DNA of 8,431 nt from Candidatus Latescibacterota bacterium (GTDB taxonomy: Bacteria; Latescibacterota; UBA2968), in contig JABIFK010000801.1 of the NCBI GenBank assembly GCA_018650745.1, positions 1-8,431 of the forward strand. The letters are read 5' to 3'. The notes beneath the pieces were generated by a model, which was not told the DNA's origin, searched no databases, and saw nothing but the letters and a program-made list of their open reading frames with translations. Below, piece by piece: positions 1 to 4,862 of the stretch (within the stretch, counting starts at the first letter, position 1; each line of letters starts with the position of its first letter). The position numbers and the translations under genes were made by a program.

Positions 1-1080
1 CGCAAACTGGCTCAAATCCCGCCAATAGTCCCACCTTTTGGTTATTACGTCGACAACAATCGCATCGTTGGCCCACGCCAAGATTTTGCCGTTAACCAAT
101 CCTTCATTGACACCTGGAGAAATCTTTGGATCGGTACTTGGGGGCTAGGCGTTGGTATGGCAAACCTCAATGACCAACAACTGAGCTTTAACACATTTGG
201 CCCCATCGAAGAAAACGTGACAGCTTTGGCCTTCGACAACAATACCATTTGGGTCGGCGGAGAAGACACCTATCGCGCACCTGCACGAGGCATCTCACAT
301 TACAACCTCAATACCCAAGAATGGAAATACTTTGAAGCCCAGAATATCATCGGGCTCGAAAATCCTCAAATCAGAACCATCTTAACCGACAGCACAACCG
401 TTTGGTTTGGCACCCACACAGGCCTTATGCGATACAATAAACGCGCCAACCGCTGGTTAACATACCGCGACACAGAATATTGGGGGCGTGTCAATGCTTT
501 GGCCAAAGATCAACATATTCTCTGGATTGGTTCAGAACGCGGGCTGGCGCTCTTAGACACACGTGCCGATTCACTTGATCGCGTTTCAGGGAGCGAGCGT
601 GCCATTATTTACGCCATGATAACAGGCCCCAATCACATTTGGGCGGGCACAGAAGCTGGGTTATATGCCTGTGCCCGTGGCAATCGAAAATGGCGTGCTG
701 TATCCGATGAGAAAAATTTCACCAAACGTCCAATCCGTGCTTTGGCGATGTACGACAGCATGCTATATGTTGCTACAGAAACCCCATCATCCTTGCTAAG
801 CTACCATATAGGTCAAAACACTTGGCAAGAATACACCTTACCCGAAATAGGAAGCAGTCGCCGAGTGAGTATAGCCGCAAGTAACAAACATGTGTGGATT
901 TCAACAAATCAGGGCGCATTTCTGCTTAACCTTACAGATCGTCTCTGGACGCGTTACCACACAACTGAAGGTCTAATTCACGGGGGAGTACAAGCCATTT
1001 TAGCAGGTCAAAATCACATTTGGTTTGGCACCGCTGAGGGCTTAAGTCGCTTCCACTGGTCTCGTGCACTCTTAGAATAA
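1..1080 (+). CDS. Two-component-regulator-type beta-propeller protein, C-terminal part (5' end outside window)
   Basis: The frame is open from base 1, so the gene starts upstream of the window; an ATG at 157 is internal, because a propeller repeat (NLWIGTWGLG) already lies before it. The visible 359 residues contain about eight repeats of 40-50 residues, each with a core like (I/V)W(I/V/F)G(T/S)xxGL: WIGT near base 130, WVGG near 250, WFGT near 404, WIGS near 525, WAGT near 640, a degenerate YVAT near 766, WIST near 895 and WFGT near 1021. This is the pattern of the Reg_prop blades found in periplasmic sensor domains of Bacteroidetes-type hybrid two-component systems. Here the protein ends 12 residues after the last blade, so no kinase or DNA-binding domain follows it. 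It is probably an exported propeller protein that binds a ligand or partner, but the N-terminus and any signal peptide cannot be seen. Family call is firm; function is unknown. Confidence 0.85.
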   Translation, partial: RKLAQIPPIVPPFGYYVDNNRIVGPRQDFAVNQSFIDTWRNLWIGTWGLGVGMANLNDQQLSFNTFGPIEENVTALAFDNNTIWVGGEDTYRAPARGISHYNLNTQEWKYFEAQNIIGLENPQIRTILTDSTTVWFGTHTGLMRYNKRANRWLTYRDTEYWGRVNALAKDQHILWIGSERGLALLDTRADSLDRVSGSERAIIYAMITGPNHIWAGTEAGLYACARGNRKWRAVSDEKNFTKRPIRALAMYDSMLYVATETPSSLLSYHIGQNTWQEYTLPEIGSSRRVSIAASNKHVWISTNQGAFLLNLTDRLWTRYHTTEGLIHGGVQAILAGQNHIWFGTAEGLSRFHWSRALLE

Positions 1081-1350
1081 AATAAATAAGAATATGCTTA
1101 AGGTGAATTCCTTGTCTACATGGAGCCACATGTATTAAATCCTTTAAAACCATGTATATACGATTCATTAGATAGGCTTTTCATGTAAAAAAAAGCGTGA
1201 CAGAGTCCCCTGTTTTTGTTATTTTTGCATGTTAATAGGGTATCCCATTTCACACAGCGTTTCAGTAGATCGGCATAACCTGCAATGAACACACAACTGC
1301 AAAATGTTTGTTCTATACATCATTCCCACAAAACGTAGTTCTATAAACTT
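1081..1350. other. Intergenic region between the propeller gene and the BMC gene
   Basis: No convincing coding frame is visible. The stretch is AT-rich and holds only weak structures: a 6-bp hairpin TACATG/CATGTA (1117-1122 with 1129-1134) without a U-tract, a direct repeat CATGTAT (1129-1135 and 1151-1157), and the weak terminator candidate listed separately. TATACA (1314-1319) and TATAAA (1342-1347) resemble -10 elements, but neither has a recognisable -35 at normal spacing. The promoter of the BMC gene should lie here, but I cannot place it. Confidence 0.5.
1199..1225 (+). terminator. Weak intrinsic terminator candidate after the propeller gene
   Basis: ACAG (1200-1203) pairs with CTGT (1210-1213) around a six-base loop, and the stem is followed by the U-rich tail TTTTGTTATTTTT. 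A run of eight A residues just upstream (1187-1194) could add pairing to the U-tract. The stem is only 4 bp plus one G-U pair, so this is much weaker than the two clear terminators in the window. It lies about 120 bases past the propeller stop codon. Confidence 0.25.
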
Positions 1351-1393
1351 AAGCGGCGATCTCAACCCCATGTAGGTTGTAAGATTGTCGCTT
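1351..1393 (+). promoter_or_regulatory. Nested hairpin in the leader of the BMC shell gene
   Basis: An outer stem pairs AAGCGGCGAT (1351-1360) with ATTGTCGCTT (1384-1393) over 10 bp, two of them G-U. Inside it, CAACC (1363-1367) pairs perfectly with GGTTG (1375-1379) around a seven-base loop. The 2 by 4 asymmetric internal loop between the stems gives a long rod-like RNA hairpin. It ends 21 bases before the ATG at 1415 and is followed by TTACTTTT, so it could be an attenuator or terminator, an mRNA-stabilising 5' structure, or a protein binding site. I do not recognise it as a known riboswitch class. The pairing is seen directly; the role is inference. Confidence 0.45.
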
Positions 1394-1414
1394 TACTTTT
1401 GCCCATTGGAAAAT

Positions 1415-1855
1415 ATGAATTCAGCACTCGGACTCATCGAAATGATGGGTTTTGTTGGCGTAGCAGAAGCAGCAGATGCTGCAGTAAAAGCTGCCGCAGT
1501 CGAACTCTCGGCTGTAGAAAAAATAGATGGCGGCCTCATTTCTATTCGCCTACAAGGCGATGTTGGGGCCGTTCAAGCAGCCGTTGAGGCAGGTTGCCAA
1601 GCAGCTCAACAAGTAGGCACACTTGTGGCATCACATGTCATACCCAACCCACACGAAGATTTGGTAAAGATTCTCAATCTCAATGGCGGCCACACACTAA
1701 AGCCCTCTGAAAACTTAGAGGATTTATCGGTACATCGCCTGCGTCAAATTGCCCGAGAAACACCTGGTTTATCCATACAAGGTCGTGAAATATCTCGTGC
1801 CAACCGCGAACAACTCCTAAACGAGTTGAATCGCGCCAAAAATGACTCGGAGTAA
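1415..1855 (+). CDS. BMC-H microcompartment shell protein with C-terminal SAP/Rho_N-like extension
   Basis: Residues 3-90 form one BMC domain (PduA/EutM/CsoS1 type): ALGLIEMMGFVGV, then AADAAVKAA with the conserved lysine K25, the pore segment EKIDGG (35-40), QGDVGAVQAA (47-56) and SHVIPNPH (73-80). Such proteins form hexamers that tile the shell of a protein organelle and let metabolites through the central pore. PduA has KIGSG at the pore and an arginine in VIPRPH; here these are KIDGG and N78. The protein is 146 residues against about 90 for a plain BMC-H; the extra 50 contain LEDLSVHRLRQIARE and a second helix ending in ANREQLLNELNRA, the helix-extended loop-helix pattern of SAP and Rho N-terminal domains, which bind nucleic acid. 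I chose ATG 1415 because the BMC homology begins there; a TTG at 1385 would add ten unrelated residues from inside the leader hairpin. The Shine-Dalgarno is weak (GGA, 4 bases away). No BMC enzymes are nearby. BMC call is firm; the tail call is an inference from pattern. Confidence 0.92.
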   Translation: MNSALGLIEMMGFVGVAEAADAAVKAAAVELSAVEKIDGGLISIRLQGDVGAVQAAVEAGCQAAQQVGTLVASHVIPNPHEDLVKILNLNGGHTLKPSENLEDLSVHRLRQIARETPGLSIQGREISRANREQLLNELNRAKNDSE

Positions 1856-1859
1856 ACAG

Positions 1860-2201
1860 ATGGAAACAGAATCTCTTTGGGAAAAAGTAAAACAAAGCTT
1901 ACGTGATGGCGCAACAACAGCCGCCGAAAAAGCCGAACACTACGGCAAGCTCAGTCGAGCCAGACTTGATATTGCACGTACTCGGCACGCTATTCATGAT
2001 GCTTTTACAGAATTGGGCGGACAAACATATAATTTATTGGAGCAAGAAACCGATACAGTTGTCGGCCAAGATGACGATATTAAAGACCAAATTCAAACGA
2101 TAAAAGATCTTGAAGCACAACTTCAGAGCCAAGAAGAAGAATTTGCCGCTTTACAAGGCAGCACCCAACCAACAGATGCGCCAGAAAGTGAACCAGAGTA
2201 A
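1860..2201 (+). CDS. Small acidic helical / coiled-coil protein, coupled to the BMC gene
   Basis: This 113-residue soluble protein has no signal peptide or membrane segment. An N-terminal amphipathic helix (SLWEKVKQSL) leads into a long helix containing KLSRARLDIARTRHAIHDAF and the motif ELGGQTYNLLEQ, then a second coiled-coil-like helix rich in Gln and Glu (about residues 71-99), and a disordered acidic tail. The pattern resembles small conserved hypothetical proteins of FCB bacteria that share a TELGG-x-x-Y motif; no function is known to me. ATG 1860 is preferred over the in-frame ATG 1842 because GGAG (1849-1852) sits 7 bases before it and overlaps the end of the BMC gene, whose stop is only 4 bases upstream. 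The two proteins should therefore be made together, which suggests a shell-associated or scaffold role; this is inference. Confidence 0.75.
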   Translation: METESLWEKVKQSLRDGATTAAEKAEHYGKLSRARLDIARTRHAIHDAFTELGGQTYNLLEQETDTVVGQDDDIKDQIQTIKDLEAQLQSQEEEFAALQGSTQPTDAPESEPE

Positions 2202-2356
2202 AACTAACTCCCATTGCTTTTTAGGCGCATTTTTAGGTAGTGTACTTAAGAGAGTGATTCATTTATCATCCACAAGACCTATCTATTGTGCACCATGAAA
2301 ACCTCGCACATGGAACAGGAGGCCCTATGTAGTCTTCCCCACAAAGCAGCAAAGCA

Positions 2357-2447
2357 GTAATCCCGTAATCCGTTCGTCCATATCCTTTTGTGGATTAGCC
2401 ACAAATCACCCGCACTGAACTCCCCAGTGTGAACAAGGAGAGGCTAA
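2357..2447 (+). promoter_or_regulatory. Candidate structured 5' leader of the sigma factor mRNA
   Basis: Hairpin 1 pairs TTTGTGG (2387-2393) with CCACAAA (2399-2405), a perfect 7 bp around ATTAG. Hairpin 2 pairs CGCACTG (2411-2417) with CAGTGTG (2425-2431), 7 bp including one G-U, and ends three bases before the Shine-Dalgarno. Two copies of GTAATCC (2357-2363 and 2365-2371) are complementary over six bases to GGATTA (2392-2397) in hairpin 1. TTAGCC (2395-2400), also in hairpin 1, is complementary to GGCTAA (2442-2447), which covers the last bases of the ribosome binding site. The hairpin 1 segment thus has three mutually exclusive partners, as in switching leaders. Six-base matches can arise by chance, so the regulatory role is inference. 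Confidence 0.35.
2435..2443 (+). promoter_or_regulatory. Ribosome binding site that fixes the GTG start of the sigma gene
   Basis: AAGGAGAGG lies seven bases before GTG 2451. This strong Shine-Dalgarno sequence supports the non-ATG start. The protein then begins with the expected short N-terminus of FCB primary sigma factors. Confidence 0.8.
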
Positions 2448-2450
2448 CGA

Positions 2451-3308
2451 GTGTCAAGACTAGCTAAAAGACCTTACGCACGCGAAGATGAGTCATTAGA
2501 TCAATATCTTCAGGAAATTGGTGAAGTAAACTTACTTACTGCAGAAGAGGAAGTTGCGCTGGCCAAACGCATAAAAAAGGGCGACCATGATGCCCTCGAA
2601 AAATTGACCAAAGCCAACCTGCGTTTTGTAGTAAGTGTCGCAAAACAATACCAAAATCAGGGCCTATCAATGGGTGACCTGATTAATGAAGGCAATCTCG
2701 GGCTCATCAAAGCGGCCAAACGTTTTGACGAAACCAAAGGGTTTAAATTTATCTCTTATGCTGTGTGGTGGATTCGGCAGGCCATATTACAGGCTTTAGC
2801 CGAACAATCGCGCATCGTACGTTTGCCCCTTAATCGTGTGGGTGCTTTACACAAAATAGGCAAAGCATCCAGCGGTTTAGAACAAGAATACGGTCGTGAA
2901 CCCAGTCCCAGTGAAATTGCTGATGAACTCGATATGAGCGATTTTGAAGTTCGGGACACGCTCAAAATTTCCAGCCGGCACCTGTCTCTCGACGCCCCAT
3001 TTAATGAAGGCGAAGACAACAGTTTGCTCGACGTGTTGGAAGATGGCATGCAACAGCCGCCTGACGAAACACTATTAGACGACTCGTTGTGTCGCGAAAT
3101 AGAAAAAGCCTTGGCAACGCTCACACCACGCGAAGCCGAAGTTATTACACTCTATTTTGGCATCAATCGTGAACAACCTTTAACGCTTGAAGAAATTGGA
3201 GAGCGTTTTGGTCTCACTCGCGAAAGAGTACGTCAGATTAAAGAGAAAGCATTACGACGACTGCGTCATACATCACGCAGCCGCCCGCTCAAATCTTATC
3301 TGCTGTAA
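2451..3308 (+). CDS. rpoD: Primary-type RNA polymerase sigma-70 factor (RpoD/SigA-like, short FCB form)
   Basis: This 285-residue cytoplasmic protein directs RNA polymerase to promoters. Region 1.2 begins with ESLDQYLQEIGEV (14-26). Region 2 includes ANLRFVVSVAKQYQNQG (55-71), DLINEGNLGLIKAAKRFD (76-93) and the -10 recognition and melting segment FISYAVWWIRQAI (100-112). EQSRIVRLPLNRVG starts region 3. SLDAPFNEGEDNSLLDVL forms the region 3.2 linker near the active site. Region 4 carries LTPREAEVI and the helix-turn-helix LTLEEIGERFGLTRERVRQI (about 244-263) that reads the -35. The tail RSRPLKSYLL and the absence of region 1.1 match the roughly 290-residue primary sigma factors of Bacteroidetes and relatives rather than the 600-residue enterobacterial RpoD. 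A group 2 (RpoS/SigB-like) paralogue cannot be excluded without the rest of the genome. The gene ends in a strong terminator 22 bases downstream, and its leader looks structured. Confidence 0.93.
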   Translation: MSRLAKRPYAREDESLDQYLQEIGEVNLLTAEEEVALAKRIKKGDHDALEKLTKANLRFVVSVAKQYQNQGLSMGDLINEGNLGLIKAAKRFDETKGFKFISYAVWWIRQAILQALAEQSRIVRLPLNRVGALHKIGKASSGLEQEYGREPSPSEIADELDMSDFEVRDTLKISSRHLSLDAPFNEGEDNSLLDVLEDGMQQPPDETLLDDSLCREIEKALATLTPREAEVITLYFGINREQPLTLEEIGERFGLTRERVRQIKEKALRRLRHTSRSRPLKSYLL

Positions 3309-3330
3309 TCTTTTGCATAGAGCAAGAATC

Positions 3331-3372
3331 AATAGGCCACAAATGGGACCTCCCTTTGTGGCCTATTTCTTT
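3331..3372 (+). terminator. Strong intrinsic terminator of the sigma factor gene
   Basis: AATAGGCCACAAA (3331-3343) pairs perfectly with TTTGTGGCCTATT (3355-3367) over 13 bp. After a single bulged T, GGG (3345-3347) pairs with CCC (3352-3354) to close an ACCT tetraloop. The tail TTTCTTT follows. The stem starts 22 bases after the TAA of the sigma gene. Confidence 0.92.
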
Positions 3373-3440
3373 ACCCTAAAAAACCAACAAACAATAAACT
3401 TACCATACAGAATAACCGGTCCCAGCCACAGATTAAGACA

Positions 3441-3461
3441 TTTACCTTTTACCTTTTACCT
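3441..3461 (+). repeat. Three tandem copies of the heptamer TTTACCT
   Basis: The unit TTTACCT occurs three times head to tail (3441-3447, 3448-3454, 3455-3461) and is followed by the pyrimidine-rich TCCTTCCC. It lies between the sigma terminator and the candidate promoter of the next operon, about 36 bases upstream of the putative -35. It could be a simple slippage product or an upstream binding site. Confidence 0.8.
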
Positions 3462-3496
3462 TCCTTCCCATCTGCATTTTTTTCAAGATGTTGCGC

Positions 3497-3525
3497 TTGA
3501 CTGCCCCTTTCAAAACCCTTACATT
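3497..3525 (+). promoter_or_regulatory. Candidate sigma-70 promoter for the small protein-PHP-DUF2723 operon
   Basis: TTGACT (3497-3502) matches the -35 consensus at five of six bases. After a 17-base spacer, TACATT (3520-3525) matches the -10 at four of six, and the overlapping TTATAG offers an alternative. It is the only good -35 in the gap between the sigma terminator and the gene at 3578. If the resident sigma factor prefers a Bacteroidetes-type promoter, this assignment would be wrong. Confidence 0.45.
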
Positions 3526-3577
3526 ATAGGCTTCTAATTTCATATCATTTTCATACGTCTTACTTCAGGAGGTTTTT

Positions 3578-3826
3578 ATGTCCAGTAAGCGCTTGACCAA
3601 CTTGCTCATGGGTATTGTTGCCATATTGTTGTTAGCCAATTTATTACGTCCCGCATTTGAACCCACCACAGCATTTGCCGAAAATCATGGCAATGAAGAA
3701 GCAGTATCAATGACAGGTACGGGCAGCACGGCTTGGGTGCTCAAAGGCAATAAGGTTTATTATATTAAGTTTGAGCAACAATACGAGTCCATTCGCATCT
3801 ATGGTCCAGAAGAACTCGAACGATAA
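3578..3826 (+). CDS. Small exported or membrane-anchored hypothetical protein
   Basis: The 82-residue protein starts MSSKRLTN, followed by a hydrophobic segment (LLMGIVAILLLANLL, residues 9-23). An AFA/E sequence at residues 32-35 could be a signal peptidase I site, though it lies far from the hydrophobic core, so an uncleaved N-terminal anchor is equally possible. The outer part is about 45 residues and contains TAWVLKGNKVYYIKFEQQYE, which looks like a small beta-hairpin structure. I do not recognise a family with a known function. The start is well fixed by AGGAGG (3567-3572) five bases before ATG. It is first in an apparent operon, 22 bases before the PHP gene, so it may be an envelope partner of the proteins encoded downstream. 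Confidence 0.75.
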   Translation: MSSKRLTNLLMGIVAILLLANLLRPAFEPTTAFAENHGNEEAVSMTGTGSTAWVLKGNKVYYIKFEQQYESIRIYGPEELER

Positions 3827-3848
3827 GTGACACGGCAAAGGTTAAATC

Positions 3849-4862
3849 GTGTTTGAATATTGTGGTGCTATCCACGTTCATTCTACATACTCAGATGGGT
3901 CGGGCAGCGTCCCAGTCATTCTAAATGCAGCCCACCAATCGCAGCTCGATTTTCTAATTTTAACCGATCACAATTCATTGAGGGCGCGAGCAGAAGGCTG
4001 GGAAGGATGGCATGGCAAGACATTGCTCATTGTTGGCGATGAGGTCTCTGGTAGACACGGGCATTGTCTTGCCATAGGCACCCAACAGCGGGGTAACCAC
4101 CGCCAAGACCACCAAGGCATCCTCCAAGATATCCACCGCCAAGAAGGGCTTTCTTTTATCGCCCACCCTCATGGCAAATATCGCCCCTTGTTTAAAGAAC
4201 ACAATCACTCTTGGGGCAATTGGGCAGTGGATCATTTTACGGGTTTGGAATTGTGGTCCTACATGTTCGACTGGGTAACAGACTTTCGATATTATCGGTT
4301 TTGGAATCACTATCGACATCCAAACCGTTACATTACGGGGCCACATCCACAGACGCTGCAAAAGTGGGATCTAATTTGCCAACAGCGACCCTGCGTTGCC
4401 ATTGGTGGAGTTGATGCACACGCACGCAAATACCATCCAACCCCCTTTGTCGTGTTCCCATATGAAAGCGCCTTCCGCACATTACACACACGCATCTTGC
4501 TCCAAAAGCCGCTCACGGGGTCTAAACAAGAAGATATCCGTGCCATTTTACAAGCCCTAAAACAAGGACATTGTTATATCTCATACGATGATCTTGCACA
4601 AGGGGCTGGCGTGCGGTTTCAAACGCCCGACGGACAAATTACAATGGGAGATGAAACACCCTTTCAGTCTCCCATAGAGATCAACATCCAGCTTCCCCAA
4701 AAAGCAGATCTCAAGATCATATGCAATGGCCAAACAATTGCACAACACCAAGAACAAAACCACACATTTCAAGCTAAAAAACCAGGTGTATACCGGGTTG
4801 AAGCCCAAATACAGAATTCTCCCTGGGTTTATACCAACCCCATTTATTTGAGGGCACAATGA
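3849..4862 (+). CDS. PHP-domain metallo-phosphoesterase with C-terminal beta-domain
   Basis: This 337-residue protein has the polymerase-and-histidinol-phosphatase (PHP) fold, a metal-dependent hydrolase of phosphoester bonds. The metal ligands are all recognisable: H9 and H11 in IHVHSTYSDG with D16, H41 in LTDHN, E65 in VGDEVS, H72 in GHCLAIG, H106 in FIAHPHGK, E134 in GLELW, and D189 and H191 in GGVDAHAR. Residues from about 255 to the end form a beta-rich module ending in PGVYRVEAQI and NPIYLR, seen in free-standing COG0613-type PHP proteins. No signal peptide or membrane segment is visible, so it should be cytoplasmic. GTG 3849 is supported by AAAGG (3837-3841) seven bases upstream and by the HxH motif only nine residues in. 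Its stop overlaps the next start by ATGA, so translation is coupled to the DUF2723 gene. The natural substrate is unknown; a sugar- or lipid-linked phosphate would suit the neighbour. Confidence 0.9.
   Translation: MFEYCGAIHVHSTYSDGSGSVPVILNAAHQSQLDFLILTDHNSLRARAEGWEGWHGKTLLIVGDEVSGRHGHCLAIGTQQRGNHRQDHQGILQDIHRQEGLSFIAHPHGKYRPLFKEHNHSWGNWAVDHFTGLELWSYMFDWVTDFRYYRFWNHYRHPNRYITGPHPQTLQKWDLICQQRPCVAIGGVDAHARKYHPTPFVVFPYESAFRTLHTRILLQKPLTGSKQEDIRAILQALKQGHCYISYDDLAQGAGVRFQTPDGQITMGDETPFQSPIEINIQLPQKADLKIICNGQTIAQHQEQNHTFQAKKPGVYRVEAQIQNSPWVYTNPIYLRAQ

Larger units (their letters stand above)
2202..2450 (+). other. Long leader region upstream of the sigma factor gene
   Basis: This gene-free stretch contains a spaced direct repeat TTTTTAGG (2218-2225 and 2230-2237), overlapping alternative small stems TGTGC/GCACA (2287-2291 with 2306-2310) and CCATG/CATGG (2293-2297 with 2309-2313), and a consensus AGGAGG (2317-2322) followed four bases later by ATG and immediately TAG. 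A 21-codon frame (2295-2360) starts inside these stems but has no Shine-Dalgarno of its own. No clear terminator for the preceding gene and no clear -35/-10 pair are seen, so read-through from the BMC pair into the sigma gene is possible. The 3' part is described in the next entry. Confidence 0.5.

Noticed and set aside
157..159. ATG 157 as the true start of the propeller gene
   Set aside because: The frame is open to base 1 and a propeller repeat is already encoded before 157.
1..1080. Propeller gene as a hybrid histidine kinase of the Bacteroidetes type
   Set aside because: The protein ends just after the last blade, with no transmembrane segment, Y_Y_Y, kinase or receiver domain.
1117..1134. 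TACATG/CATGTA hairpin as terminator of the propeller gene
   Set aside because: Only 6 bp, AT-rich, and not followed by a U-tract.
1314..1347. TATACA and TATAAA as -10 elements for the BMC gene
   Set aside because: Neither has a recognisable -35 at 16-18 bases; in AT-rich DNA such hexamers are common.
1385..1414. TTG start at 1385 for the BMC protein
   Set aside because: It would add ten residues with no BMC similarity, lies in the arm of the leader hairpin, and has no Shine-Dalgarno; ATG 1415 places the conserved BMC start at residue 3.
1466..1481. GCAGCA/TGCTGC palindrome in the BMC coding region
   Set aside because: It results from a run of alanine codons in the conserved AEAADAA segment and has a two-base loop.
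1842..1859. ATG 1842 as start of the small helical protein
   Set aside because: No ribosome binding site precedes it, whereas GGAG lies seven bases before ATG 1860.
2756..3124. Minus-strand open frame of 122 codons opposite the sigma gene
   Set aside because: It is the shadow of a conserved coding region; its protein is Ser- and Cys-rich with no recognisable motif and no ribosome binding site.
3187..3537. Plus-strand open frame running from the sigma gene through the terminator
   Set aside because: It reads through region 4 of sigma in another frame and across the 13-bp terminator stem, so it is not a gene.
3975..4361. Minus-strand open frame of 128 codons opposite the PHP gene
   Set aside because: It lies wholly within the PHP metal-binding core, which explains the sequence; no independent coding signs.
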